Assembly (NCBI GenBank): GCA_948144175.1
Contig: CANXME010002454.1
Span: forward strand, 62,001-126,000
Reading direction: 5' to 3'
DNA: 64,000 bases
Origin: Closterium sp. NIES-65
Lineage: Eukaryota > Streptophyta > Zygnematophyceae > Desmidiales > Closteriaceae
In this document: positions 18,901-29,474 of the stretch, piece after piece
Numbering within the stretch: position 1 is the first letter of the stretch
How the letters are laid out: each line of letters opens with the position of its first letter
Position numbers and translations under genes: made by a program
Notes under the pieces: model-generated
Database searches by the model: none
Seen by the model: only the letters and a program-made list of their open reading frames with translations
What the model was told of the DNA's origin: nothing

Positions 18901-20067
18901 TCATCCTTCTCTGGACCAGCCGGGTACTTGCGTCGACACGAAGTAGAATAGACCCGGGTATCGATCGTCGCTCGGGTCCTTGTCGTTGTCTCCGCTCTTC
19001 ATGTTTGCAGCTCCGCCACCGCGACCGCCACGGCCTCCACGGCCTCGTCCTCTCCCTCCTCCTGCTCCTCTACCCTCTTGGCCTTGAGCAGGGGTCCAAC
19101 CATCAGGGAGTTTGTAGCAGTCGCGCCACATGTGTCCGCTCTTGTGGCAATAGTGACACTCGCCGTCGAATCGGCCGCGACCGCGTCCGTAGCTCTTGTC
19201 GTCGCTGCCGTAACCGCCACTCCTGCGGCCTCCGCCGAAGTTGCTGCCACCAAACCTTCCTCCCCCTCGTCCTCTGCCTCTTCCTCGACCATATCCACGG
19301 CCGATGCTCGCTGCCCCAGCGCCATCCGCACTCGCCAACTCACGGCGGCGGAAATCCTCTTGAAGGATAGCTCGCTTCACGTCTTCAAGCGAGAGGCGGG
19401 GCAAGTCGCGATTAAGGTTGATGATGAGCGAGGACCATGACTCCGGGAGTAGGGCCAGCAACTTGGTCTTCTTTTGGAGCTCACTATAGTTCAAATCAGC
19501 TCCCTCAAGCCGCGTCAACAAGTCGAAGAATTTCTGCACCCCTTCTTCAACCGCTTCATCCTCTTCAATTCGTAACGTCGCCATTTGCCGTTCCAACACC
19601 ACAGCTACCGCCGCTGTTGCAGGAGCGTGTACACCCTTGAGAGCAGCCCATGCTTTTGGTCCCTTCTCTGGTTCACGCTGGAAAGGCTTGATGTGACGGA
19701 TTTGGCTGCTCCCCAACGCTTGCCCAAGTAGGAGGTAGCCTTGTGCGCTCTTCCGCACCCACGGGCTCTTCTCCGGGTCGTTCTCGGGACGCTTCTCCGT
19801 TCCTTCCATCACCTCCAGCAGGTCATAGTGGTCAAATATGTTCTCCATTCTGAAGGACCACTCAGCAAAGTTGTCACCATTGAACTTGTCAAGGCCAAAC
19901 ACTCTAGGCTCATCCCTAGATGGGCCAACACTTGGTTGCACGGGCGCCATGGCTGAGTCACGGGGTTGGCCTTGAGCTTGGGCTTCTCCTCTGCCACCAG
20001 CACCTCTGCCACCCCTTTCCTCAGGTCCAGCCATTGTCGAAACTGCTCCAAGGGGCTCTGATACCAC
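18901..20067 (-). CDS. gag: Copia gag region
   Basis: A frame of about 390 codons just inside the 5' LTR. It has a UBN2-type gag core, then a Gly/Arg-rich stretch, then a CX2CX4HX4C zinc knuckle (CHYCHKSGHMWRDC). Confidence 0.88.
   Translation of the reverse strand: MVSEPLGAVSTMAGPEERGGRGAGGRGEAQAQGQPRDSAMAPVQPSVGPSRDEPRVFGLDKFNGDNFAEWSFRMENIFDHYDLLEVMEGTEKRPENDPEKSPWVRKSAQGYLLLGQALGSSQIRHIKPFQREPEKGPKAWAALKGVHAPATAAVAVVLERQMATLRIEEDEAVEEGVQKFFDLLTRLEGADLNYSELQKKTKLLALLPESWSSLIINLNRDLPRLSLEDVKRAILQEDFRRRELASADGAGAASIGRGYGRGRGRGRGGGRFGGSNFGGGRRSGGYGSDDKSYGRGRGRFDGECHYCHKSGHMWRDCYKLPDGWTPAQGQEGRGAGGGRGRGRGGRGGRGGGAANMKSGDNDKDPSDDRYPGLFYFVSTQVPGWSREG
20052..20066 (-). other. Copia primer-binding site
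   Basis: On the minus strand TGGTATCAGAGCCCC lies 2 nt after the 5' LTR. TGGTATCAGAGC is the primer-binding site common in plant copia elements, complementary to the 3' end of initiator tRNA-Met. Confidence 0.93.
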
Positions 20068-20068
20068 T

Positions 20069-20859
20069 TGTTATAGTCACAGTAGGATTTCTGCACAGCG
20101 GCTTCAAACGTTCATAGCGTTCTGGTGACAGCTTCAAATGACTTGATTCAACTTGGATCTGGAGCGTCTTATTGTCGCCTACAATAGGCAATTTAGATCG
20201 CACGATTTGACCAAGTATTGACGACACAGTGTCGGTTTGAACGAACGGCACTATGGCAGCCACTCTAGTCTTAGAACACAAAATAGGAAGAGATCTGAAG
20301 AGTTACGAGTTGGGAATGACTCCCAGCTCCTACAAACCCCAAGAGCCGAGGTACAGTGATGTGGAACAGTGCCACACTGTCCCCAACCACGAAGGGTCTC
20401 GAAACTACCCTTCACTAGGGCCTACACCAAGTGAAATGTTACACTACACAAAGTAATGTAACTATCTTCAATATCTTGAGGTGTACCCTTTTGGCGAGCT
20501 TTGAAATCACTTGAGGCTTGACACCAAGGCTCGGGCTCTTCATCACAAACTCATCCTTGAGTTCTTGATGGGTCTGCTGCACACACCTGCGACACACCGA
20601 ACGTTCGACACAGGACAAAATAGAAACCGCGCACGACAAAATAGAAACCGCGCGCGAGACACAAACGACCGCGTAACACGCGTCTAGCGATAACTCGCTA
20701 TTGACCCGACACATACACTCGACATCATGACTCAACATTCACACACAATTATAAGCATGAAATATATATTATCCCATGCCCTCATACCATTCCATACACA
20801 CACACACATGCACGCACATGGACAACAAGCCGAGTGCAAACCATAGGGTTGCACCAACA
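20069..20859 (-). repeat. Copia 5' LTR
   Basis: 791 bp with TG...CA ends. It matches the 3' LTR apart from the length difference noted there. Confidence 0.93.
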
Positions 20860-20864
20860 CTGGC
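20860..20864. repeat. Copia target-site duplication, right copy (CTGGC)
   Basis: Second copy of CTGGC, followed by TGGGGGTAGG, where the LINE leader resumes. Confidence 0.92.
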
Positions 20865-22621
20865 TGGGGGTAGGAACGGCAGCGTGGAGTTAGGGAGAGG
20901 TAGAGGGAGGCTGGGGTAGGTGGCTGGATTGCGCAGGGAGCAGGGGCAGGGGGTGTAGAGATTGGATGGGGGTGGGAAAGGCGGCGTGGTGTCAGGTGGC
21001 GGCAGTTGGGTCCTCGGAGGGCCTGGCAGGGCAGGATGCAGAGGTGCAGCCCACGCTGGATGCGGAAATAGCTGGGGGGGAAAAGGGAGGCTGGAGGGGG
21101 AGGTACGGCTCGTAGAGGTGTGGGGGACAGAGTGGGAGTGGGGAAGGCAGGAGGGGGGGTGGAGGAGGGACGTTGTGGACAGTGGAGTGGGGGAACATGC
21201 GGGTGATGATAGGGAGAAGCCGGGGGGGGGGGGGGGGGGAGAAGGGGGAGGTGGTATGAAGTGGGCGAGGGTGACGCACGGGCGGAGCGCGGCGGTACTA
21301 AGGGCACGGAGACGGGGGGCTGGGGGAGAAAGGCCTGCTTGAGGGCGTGGTGGGGGATAAGGGGAGAGGGGCGGTAATGCTGGTGGGCAAAAGGGGAGGG
21401 TGTGGTGTAGTATGATGAAACAGAATGGGGGGGTGGCGGACTGGATGGGGCCCTGGAGGGTTGGGAGAACAAGGTGTAAGCTGCCGTTCTGATTTTCCCT
21501 GTTTTTTTTTTCCGATTTATATGAATTTCTTTTTCTTTTCTTTTTTCCTTGAAGTTGTTTCCTCTTATTTCCTACGGTTTCCAGAAACAGGGCGGCCTCT
21601 GCTAGCTAAGCGCCGTTAGGGAAAGAGGTTAGGTGGCGGGGTGGCTAAAGCGCGCGTGTGAGGGGGAAAGGGGCGGTGTGAGCAGGGAGGTGACTATGTG
21701 GGTGGCGACGGGGTAAGATTACGACGTGTGGGTGGCATGCACGAGTGCGCGACGAGGCATGGCAGGGTGGGAGTGAGCAAAAGGGGAGTGGGGCGGCTTG
21801 TGTGCCAAACGTGGGCGGCTAAAACGCTCTAGGCAGAAAACGCGCTTCGGGAGGCGCGCAAGGGGAGGGCTGCTTAAACGCTACGAACGCAGCAATTTCG
21901 CCTCCCTCCGCGCTGCCTTTCCTTGGCGGTAAGCGCCCCGTGCGCGGTTCCGTCTACGTTGCGGCTAGATTGAACGGGCGGGGAAAACGAGTGCGTGACT
22001 AAACATGATAGGCGACGAGAAAGCGTGCTTGGAAACGCGCGGCTCTTCGAATTAGGGTTTCGATAAAGGAGGGCGCACCGAAAGGGAAGGAAGAGTGCTA
22101 ACTACGGGCGGAAGCTAAGCTCAGTGACTTCGAGAGAGGGAAACCGCGGGAAAAAACTCGGTATTTGCTAATCGCTTCGAATAGCAAAGCCGTGGGCAGA
22201 AAAGAGCGGGGGGATAAGGGAGAGTGTCGAGAGAGGGGATGGGCGGGAACACCGTGTCTGGCGGAGTTGTGGTTGTGAGTCGCGCGCGCTGTTACACTCC
22301 GCGGGCGAACTTCGCGTCAACGCCCCACCTCCCGTTACACCGGCTGCAGCGCGTCCGCAGCGATCCCGCGATGGCGGGGTCGAACAAACGGTTCCGTAAC
22401 ACCCCGCGAGTTCCGTTTCCGAGACTCCTGAGGGTCGCGCGCGAAACTCGCGACCCCCGTCCCGTCGAACTCCACAGTCGAAACTGGAAAACTAACCGTT
22501 GGAAACGCTTATAACTATAACATAAACAACTATCACAATCACTTTGTCCTTAAGCAACTCGAAATAGTAGGTTTAGGAGGCTCCTTAGTAGGCAGCCATG
22601 GCTAGGTAAGCTAGGTCAAGG
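20865..22621 (-). other. LINE 5' leader, 5' part (L1, right of copia)
   Basis: Continuation of the L1 leader: homopurine zone to about 21480, T-rich zone 21497-21580, then the CpG-rich terminal kilobase. The 12-base 5S match is at 21604-21615 and the hairpin at 22432-22456. The element ends at 22621, directly before 5S position 51. Confidence 0.65.
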
Positions 22622-22646
22622 GCTAAGCGCCGGTGGGCGAGAGCAG
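22622..22646 (+). repeat. Target-site duplication of L1, right copy (25 bp)
   Basis: Identical to 5593-5617; 5S positions 51-75. Confidence 0.93.
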
Positions 22647-22690
22647 TACTGGGCTGGGTGACCTCCCGGGAAGTCCTCATGTTGTACCCA
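22622..22690 (+). pseudogene. 5S rRNA gene, 3' part (positions 51-119) next to L1
   Basis: A perfect-looking 3' part including box A from position 51, the intermediate element and box C. Pol III could in principle start inside the LINE end about 50 bp upstream and make a chimeric RNA. One base differs near the 3' end (CCTCAT for CCTCGT). Confidence 0.93.
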
Positions 22691-23223
22691 TTTATGCCCC
22701 TTGCTCGGCACGTGCCGGGGGAGGGGCAAGCGGGAAAAAGAAAGGACGATTTTAGCGCGTCCGATTCTTTCATTTTCGTTTTTTTGCCCAAACAACGACC
22801 CAGCGGGGTGGGGGGCCCCCCGGGAGGCTTGCCCGTGCGAAGAAACGCCCCGTGCGCACCACCGTTGGGCGGTTGGAAGCCGCACACGGTCGCGGGGGTG
22901 CAGAGCGGAAACGGGCAGCCGGGGGAGGGTGGGGGCGGTTGGATGGGACTTGGGGTGTACGGGGGGCAGGGGAGTTGAGGGGGCAAGGGGAGGGGCAGCA
23001 ACGGGCAGGGGCTGGGCCAACTGAGGGCACGGAAAAGGGGCGGGCAGAGGGTGAGCAGAGGGGCGAGCGATGCAAGGGTGGCACCATAGGGGGGAAACCA
23101 GTTGCACGGAGGTGGGAGGTGAGGGGCGTGCGAGGGGGTGGGAAAGGGGCAGGGAGGGGCAGAATGGGAGGATGTAGGTGGGGGGGGGGTGGGGGAGGGG
23201 AGTGTGCGTGTGTGTGTGCGTGT

Positions 23224-23274
<51 letters not shown>

Positions 23275-24204
23275 GGGGATTGAAGGGTGGGAGGGGGGCT
23301 GGTCGTGGGGATGGGCTGATGGTGGTAAGAGGGCAGCAGGGATGGGGAGAAGGGAGCGTAACGAGGGGAGAGCAAAGGGCAGGGGGGGAGGAAGGGAGGG
23401 GCAGGGAGGGAAGAGGCTGAACGTACAAAGGGGGGAAACGAGGGGCATGGATGATAGGAAACGAGGGCAGGGGTGTGGGAAATCAAGGGCAGGGAGGAGA
23501 GAAGCAATGGGTGAGGGGAAAACAAGGGAGGGGCAGACGGGGGGCAGGGAGGGAAGAAACGTGGGGCAGGGAGGGGAGAAGCCAAAGACAGGGGCATGGG
23601 CAGGCGGGGGCAGGGAGGGAGCAAAGGAGAGGCACGGAGAAAGAAAGGGAGGCGCGGGGAGGGGAGAAACCGGGCGTGGGGGGGGCGGAAAATGAGGGGC
23701 AGGGCGGGGAGGAGGGAGGGGCAGGGAGGGGAGAAGCTGAGCACACGGAGGGGGGAAAGGTGAGGCAGGGAGGTAGGAAGCCAAGGACAAGGGGGGGGGA
23801 GAGTGGGGGGGGCAGGGAGAGGGGGGAGGTGGGGAGCGGGGAAAGGCGGCGAGGGGCAGGGAGGGGAGAAACCAAGCATAGGGGGGCGAGATACGAGGGG
23901 CAGGGTGCGGATTGAGGAGGGGCAGGGAGTGGAGTGGGTCGGCGAGGGGAAGGAAGAGGCGTGCAGCAGAGGAGGGGAGGGGGGAGGAGAAGGTAAAGGA
24001 GGGGAGCGCACGGGCGGGGAGGAGCGAATGGCGGGCGGTGGGAAACGGCGAGGGGGGGCAGGGAGGGTCAAAAGAGGCGGCAAGGGAGCGGGCACGCGGA
24101 GGGTAGGGGCGGGGGGAGCGGATGGCATGAGGGGGCAGGGGGTGTGACTATGAAGGGGGGGACCCGGGCAAGGGGTGTGTAGCGGTCGGGGCACGAGGTT
24201 GACG
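22691..24204 (+). repeat. 5S intergenic spacer, unit 2
   Basis: Same structure as unit 1. The (GT)n(GA)n microsatellite at 23202-23269 is longer, with an interrupted GT part. Confidence 0.85.
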
Positions 24205-24323
24205 TGGTACGATCATACCTCGGCTACTACGCCGGATCCCATCAGAACTCCGAAGCTACGCGCCGGTGGGCGAGAGCAGTACTGGGCTGGGTGACCTCCC
24301 GGGAAGTCCTCGTGCTGTACCCA
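24205..24323 (+). rRNA. 5S ribosomal RNA (intact gene 1)
   Basis: 119 bp aligned to the streptophyte 5S consensus: GATCATACC near position 7, GGATCCCATCAGAACTCCG, GGGCGAGAGCAGTACTGGG, GGGTGACCTCCCGGGAAGTC, ending GTACCCA. The internal promoter (box A about 50-64, intermediate element 67-72, box C 80-97) spans 24254-24301. Box A carries GCTACGCGCC where intact gene 3 and the split genes have GCTAAGCGCC. A second variant (GTGCTG for GTGTTG) lies near the 3' end. There is no obvious TATA box upstream. Transcribed by Pol III to give the 5S component of the large ribosomal subunit. Confidence 0.95.
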
Positions 24324-25822
24324 TTTATGCCCCTTGCTCGGCACGTGCCGGGGGAGGGGCAAGCGGGAAAAAGAAAGGACGATTTTAGCGCGTCCGATTC
24401 TTTCATTTTCGTTTTTTTGCCCAAACAACGACCCAGCGGGGTGGGGGGGCCCCCGGGGAGGCTTGCCCGTGCGAAGAAACGCCCCGTGCGCACCACCGTT
24501 GGGCGGTTGGAAGCCGCACACGGTCGCGGGGGTGGAGAGCGGAAACGGGCAGCCGGGGGAGGGTGGGGGCGGTTGGATGGGACTTGGGGTGTACGGGGGG
24601 CAGGGGAGTTGAGGGGGCAAGGGGAGGGGCAGCAACGGGCAGGGGCTGGGCCAACTGAGGGCACGGAAAAGGGGCGGGCAGAGGGTGAGCAGAGGGGCGA
24701 GCGATGCAAGGGTGGCACCATAGGGGGGAAACCAGTTGCACGGAGGTGGGAGGTGAGGGGCGTGCGAGGGGGTGGGAAAGGGGCAGGGAGGGGCAGAATG
24801 GGAGGATGTAGGTGGGGGGCGTGGGGGAGGGGAGTGTGCGTGTGTGTGTGTGTGTGAGAAAGAGAGAGAGAGAGAGAGAGAGAGGGAGGGGGGGGATTGA
24901 AGGGTGGGAGGGGGGCTGGTCGTGGGGATGGGCTGATGGTGGTAAGAGGGCAGCAGGGATGGGGAGAAGGGAGCGTAACGAGGGGAGAGCAAAGGGCAGG
25001 GGGGGAGGAAGGGAGGGGCAGGGAGGGAAGAGGCTGAACGTACAAAGGGGGGAAACGAGGGGCATGGATGATAGGAAACGAGGGCAGGGGTGTGGGAAAT
25101 CAAGGGCAGGGAGGAGAGAAGCAATGGGTGAGGGGAAAACAAGGGAGGGGCAGACGGGGAGCAGGGAGGGAAGAAACGTGGGGCAGGGAGGGGAGAAGCC
25201 AAAGACAGGGGCATGGGCAGGCGGGGGCAGGGAGGGAGCAAAGGAGAGGCACGGAGAAAGAAAGGGAGGCGCGGGGAGGGGAGAAACCGGGCGTGGGGGG
25301 GGGTGGAAAATGAGGGGCAGGGCGGGGAGGAGGGAGGGGCAGGGAGGGGAGAAGCTGAGCACACGGAGGGGGGAAAGGTGAGGCAGGGAGGTAGGAAGCC
25401 AAGGACAAGGGGGGGGGAGAGTGGGGGGGGCAGGGAGAGGGGGGAGGTGGGGAGCGGGGAAAGGCGGCGAGGGGCAGGGAGGGGAGAAACCAAGCATAGG
25501 GGGGCGAGATACGAGGGGCAGGGTGCGGATTGAGGAGGGGCAGGGAGTGGAGTGGGTCGGCGAGGGGAAGGAAGAGGCGTGCAGCAGAGGAGGGGAGGGG
25601 GGAGGAGAAGGTAAAGGAGGGGAGCGCACGGGCGGGGAGGAGCGAATGGCGGGCGGTGGGAAACGGCGAGGGGGGGCAGGGAGGGTCAAAAGAGGCAGCA
25701 AGGGAGCGGGCACGCGGAGGGTAGGGGCGGGGGGAGCGGATGGCATGAGGGGGCAGGGGGTGTGACTATGAAGGGGGGGACCCGGGCAAGGGGTGTGTAG
25801 CGGTCGGGGCACGAGGTTGACG
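24324..25822 (+). repeat. 5S intergenic spacer, unit 3
   Basis: As unit 1; the microsatellite is at 24833-24885. The unit length from gene start to gene start is 1618 bp. Confidence 0.87.
24383..24418 (+). terminator. Probable Pol III termination region of 5S gene 1
   Basis: TTTT at 24383-24386 and T7 at 24412-24418 are the first T runs of four or more after the gene; only TTT follows the mature end directly. The distance of about 60 bp is long for 5S genes, so the assignment is tentative. Confidence 0.5.
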
Positions 25823-25941
25823 TGGTACGATCATACCTCGGCTACTACGCCGGATCCCATCAGAACTCCGAAGCTACGCGCCGGTGGGCGAGAGCAGTAC
25901 TGGGCTGGGTGACCTCCCGGGAAGTCCTCGTGTTGTACCCA
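25823..25941 (+). rRNA. 5S ribosomal RNA (intact gene 2)
   Basis: 119 bp, with all conserved 5S blocks present. It shares the box A variant GCTACGCGCC with gene 1 but has the usual GTGTTGTACCC 3' end. The internal promoter is at about 25872-25919. Confidence 0.95.
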
Positions 25942-26473
25942 TTTATGCCCCTTGCTCGGCACGTGCCGGGGGAGGGGCAAGCGGGAAAAAGAAAGGACGA
26001 TTTTAGCGCGTCCGATTCTTTTCTTTTCGTTTTTTTGCCCAAACAACGACCCAGCGGGGTGGGGGGCCCCCGGGGAGGCTTGCCCATGCGAAGAAACGCC
26101 CCGTGTGCACCACCGTTGGGCGGTTGGAAGCCGCACACGGTCGCGGGGGTGGAGAGCGGAAACGGGCAGCCGGGGGAGGGTGGGGGCGGTTGGATGGGAC
26201 TTGGGGTGTACGGGGGGCAGGGGAGTTGAGGGGGCAAGGGGAGGGGCAGCAACGGGCAGGGGCTGGGCCAACTGAGGGCACGGAAAAGGGGCGGGCAGAG
26301 GGTGAGCAGAGGGGCGAGCGATGCAAGGGTGGCACCATAGGGGGGAAACCAGTTGCACGGAGGTGGGAGGTGAGGGGCGTGTGAGGGGGTGGGAAAGGGG
26401 CAGGGAGGGGCAGAATGGGAGGATGTAGGTGGGGGGGGGTGGGGGAGGGGAGTGTGCGTGTGTGTGTGTGTGT

Positions 26474-26528
<55 letters not shown>

Positions 26529-27436
26529 GGGCTGGTCGTGGGGATGGGCTGATGGTGGTAAGAGGGCAGCAGGGATGGGGAGAAGGGAGCGTAACGAGGG
26601 GAGAGCAAAGGGCAGGGGGGGAGGAAGGGAGGGGCAGGGAGGGAAGAGGCTGAACGTACAAAGGGGGGAAACGAGGGGCATGGATGATAGGAAACGAGGG
26701 CAGGGGTGTGGGAAATCAAGGGCAGGGAGGAGAGAAGCAATGGGTGAGGGGAAAACAAGGGAGGGGCAGACGGGGGGCAGGGAGGGAAGAAACGTGGGGC
26801 AGGGAGGGGAGAAGCCAAAGACAGGGGCATGGGCAGGCGGGGGCAGGGAGGGAGCAAAGGAGAGGCACGGAGAAAGAAAGGGAGGCGCGGGGAGGGGAGA
26901 AACCGGGCGTGGGGGGGGCGGAAAATGAGGGGCAGGGCGGGGAGGAGGGAGGGGCAGGGAGGGGAGAAGCTGAGCACACGGAGGGGGGAAAGGTGAGGCA
27001 GGGAGGTAGGAAGCCAAGGACAAGGGGGGGGAGAGTGGGGGGGGCAGGGAGAGGGGGGAGGTGGGGAGCGGGGAAAGGCGGCGAGGGGCAGGGAGGGGAG
27101 AAACCAAGCATAGGGGGGCGAGATACGAGGGGCAGGGTGCGGATTGAGGAGGGGCAGGGAGTGGAGTGGGTCGGCGAGGGGAAGGAAGAGGCGTGCAGCA
27201 GAGGAGGGGAGGGGGGAGGAGAAGGTAAAGGAGGGGAGCGCACGGGCGGGGAGGAGCGAATGGCGGGCGGTGGGAAACGGCGAGGGGGGGCAGGGAGGGT
27301 CAAAAGAGGCGGCAAGGGAGCGGGCACGCGGAGGGTAGGGGCGGGGGGAGCGGATGGCATGAGGGGGCAGGGGGTGTGACTATGAAGGGGGGGACCCGGG
27401 CAAGGGGTTTGTAGCGGTCGGGGCACGAGGTTGACG
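25942..27436 (+). repeat. 5S intergenic spacer, unit 4
   Basis: As unit 1. The GT/GA microsatellite (26452-26522) has the longest GA part, and the unique segment that normally follows it (containing GGATTGAAGGGTGGG) is missing here. This looks like replication slippage or deletion. Confidence 0.87.
26001..26036 (+). terminator. Probable Pol III termination region of 5S gene 2
   Basis: TTTT at 26001-26004 and a T7 run at 26030-26036, at the same distance as for gene 1. Confidence 0.5.
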
Positions 27437-27555
27437 TGGTACGATCATACCTCGGCTACTACGCCGGATCCCATCAGAACTCCGAAGCTAAGCGCCGGTG
27501 GGCGAGAGCAGTACTGGGCTGGGTGACCTCCCGGGAAGTCCTCGTGTTGTACCCA
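27437..27555 (+). rRNA. 5S ribosomal RNA (intact gene 3)
   Basis: 119 bp, with box A GCTAAGCGCC as in the LINE-split genes, so it is the best reference for the unoccupied target. The LINE insertion point would fall after 27511 (position 75). The internal promoter is at about 27486-27533. Confidence 0.96.
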
Positions 27556-28087
27556 TTTATGCCCCTTGCTCGGCACGTGCCGGGGGAGGGGCAAGCGGGA
27601 AAAAGAAAGGACGATTTTAGCGCGTCCGATTCTTTTCTTTTCGTTTTTTTGCCCAAACAACGACCCAGCGGGGTGGGGGGCCCCCGGGGAGGCTTGCCCA
27701 TGCGAAGAAACGCCCCGTGCGCACCACCGTTGGGCGGTTGGAAGCCGCACACGGTCGCGGGGGTGGAGAGCGGAAACGGGCAGCCGGGGGAGGGTGGGGG
27801 CGGTTGGATGGGACTTGGGGTGTACGGGGGGCAGGGGAGTTGAGGGGGCAAGGGGAGGGGCAGCAACGGGCAGGGGCTGGGCCAACTGAGGGCACGGAAA
27901 AGGGGCGGGCAGAGGGTGAGCAGAGGGGCGAGCGATGCAAGGGTGGCACCATAGGGGGGAAACCAGTTGCACGGAGGTGGGAGGTGAGGGGCGTGCGAGG
28001 GGGTGGGAAAGGGGCAGGGAGGGGCAGAATGGGAGGATGTAGGTGGGGGGGGGTGGGGGAGGGGAGTGTGCGTGTGTGTGTGTGTGT

Positions 28088-28134
<47 letters not shown>

Positions 28135-29069
28135 GGGGATTGAAGGGTGGGAGGGGGGCTGGTCGTGGGGATGGGCTGATGGTGGTAAGAGGGCAGCAGG
28201 GATGGGGAGAAGGGAGCGTAACGAGGGGAGAGCAAAGGGCAGGGGGGGAGGAAGGGAGGGGCAGGGAGGGAAGAGGCTGAACGTACAAAGGGGGGAAACG
28301 AGGGGCATGGATGATAGGAAACGAGGGCAGGGGTGTGGGAAATCAAGGGCAGGGAGGAGAGAAGCAATGGGTGAGGGGAAAACAAGGGAGGGGCAGACGG
28401 GGGGCAGGGAGGGAAGAAACGTGGGGCAGGGAGGGGAGAAGCCAAAGACAGGGGCATGGGCAGGCGGGGGCAGGGAGGGAGCAAAGGAGAGGCACGGAGA
28501 AAGAAAGGGAGGCGCGGGGAGGGGAGAAACCGGGCGTGGGGGGGGGGGGGCGGAAAATGAGGGGCAGGGCGGGGAGGAGGGAGGGGCAGGGAGGGGAGAA
28601 GCTGAGCACACGGAGGGGGGAAAGGTGAGGCAGGGAGGTAGGAAGCCAAGGACAAGGGGGGGGGAGAGTGGGGGGGGCAGGGAGAGGGGGGAGGTGGGGA
28701 GCGGGGAAAGGCGGCGAGGGGCAGGGAGGGGAGAAACCAAGCATAGGGGGGCGAGATACGAGGGGCAGGGTGCGGATTGAGGAGGGGCAGGGAGTGGAGT
28801 GGGTCGGCGAGGGGAAGGAAGAGGCGTGCAGCAGAGGAGGGGAGGGGGGAGGAGAAGGTAAAGGAGGGGAGCGCACGGGCGGGGAGGAGCGAATGGCGGG
28901 CGGTGGGAAACGGCGAGGGGGGGCAGGGAGGGTCAAAAGAGGCGGCAAGGGAGCGGGCACGCGGAGGGTAGGGGCGGGGGGAGCGGATGGCATGAGGGGG
29001 CAGGGGGTGTGACTATGAAGGGGGGGACCCGGGCAAGGGGTGTGTAGCGGTCGGGGCACGAGGTTGACG
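27556..29069 (+). repeat. 5S intergenic spacer, unit 5
   Basis: As unit 1; the microsatellite is at 28066-28129. It has a longer G run near 28539 than units 2-4. Confidence 0.87.
27615..27650 (+). terminator. Probable Pol III termination region of 5S gene 3
   Basis: TTTT at 27615-27618 and T7 at 27644-27650. Confidence 0.5.
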
Positions 29070-29144
29070 TGGTACGATCATACCTCGGCTACTACGCCGG
29101 ATCCCATCAGAACTCCGAAGCTAAGCGCCGGTGGGCGAGAGCAG
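29070..29144 (+). pseudogene. 5S rRNA gene, 5' part (positions 1-75) next to L2
   Basis: Positions 1-75 of the gene without change, cut after GAGAGCAG by the L2 3' end. The last 25 bases are the left copy of the target duplication. Confidence 0.93.
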
Positions 29145-29474
29145 TTATTCATTAATAGGGGAAGAGCAAATACAAGCCGAATATAATGGTTTTTCCAAAA
29201 CTAGGAAATTTCGACATAGCCTTATCGCTATGGGGACGGTATATATATTTTGTAGGAAAAGGGGGAAAGAAAGGAAAGGAAGGAAGGATGAAGGAGTAAG
29301 AAGAGGTGGTAGGGAGAAGAAGAGGGTGGTAGGAAGAGAAGGGAAGGACAGGAGAAGGGAACAGAAAGAGGGAGGTGGGGAGAGAAGAGGAGAGAGGGAG
29401 AGAGACTAAGGAGGAGGAAGCACCAAAGGACCACAACACGGCAGCAACCCGCACGACCGCACGGGCACAGCGTT
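29145..29474 (-). other. LINE 3' UTR (L2)
   Basis: GA-rich on the + strand. The element end is ...AATGAATAA on the minus strand, with no poly(A). Confidence 0.7.

Larger units (their letters stand above)
14391..20859 (-). mobile_element. Ty1/copia LTR retrotransposon nested in L1 leader
   Basis: An element of 6469 bp on the minus strand with TG...CA ends, LTRs of about 0.8 kb, a 5-bp target duplication, a primer-binding site and a polypurine tract. The internal part holds gag then pol in two long reading frames. Pol has the copia order protease, integrase, RT, RNase H. It looks whole at the level of its parts. The LTRs look nearly identical apart from one length difference of about 40 bp, so the insertion is young and later than the LINE it sits in. 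Confidence 0.95.
5618..22621 (-). mobile_element. 5S-targeted LINE copy L1 (full length, with nested copia)
   Basis: A complete non-LTR retrotransposon on the minus strand, about 10.5 kb once the copia element and its duplicated 5 bp are removed. The order on the minus strand is: 5' end at 22621, leader (with copia at 14391-20859), one long reading frame (13563-5971), and a 350-bp 3' UTR ending at 5618. It is flanked by a perfect 25-bp duplication of 5S positions 51-75. There is no poly(A) tail. Its 3' terminus differs slightly from L2-L4 (ATATTCATTATTAGG against TTATTCATTAATAGG on the + strand). Domain content (C2H2, RT, CCHC, RLE) places it in the endonuclease-type R2/CRE/NeSL/R4 group; the exact clade needs a tree. 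Confidence 0.93.

Noticed and set aside
24150-24204. A TATA box upstream of the intact 5S genes
   Set aside because: No AT-rich element is found near -28; only GC-rich sequence is present, so upstream promoter elements cannot be assigned.
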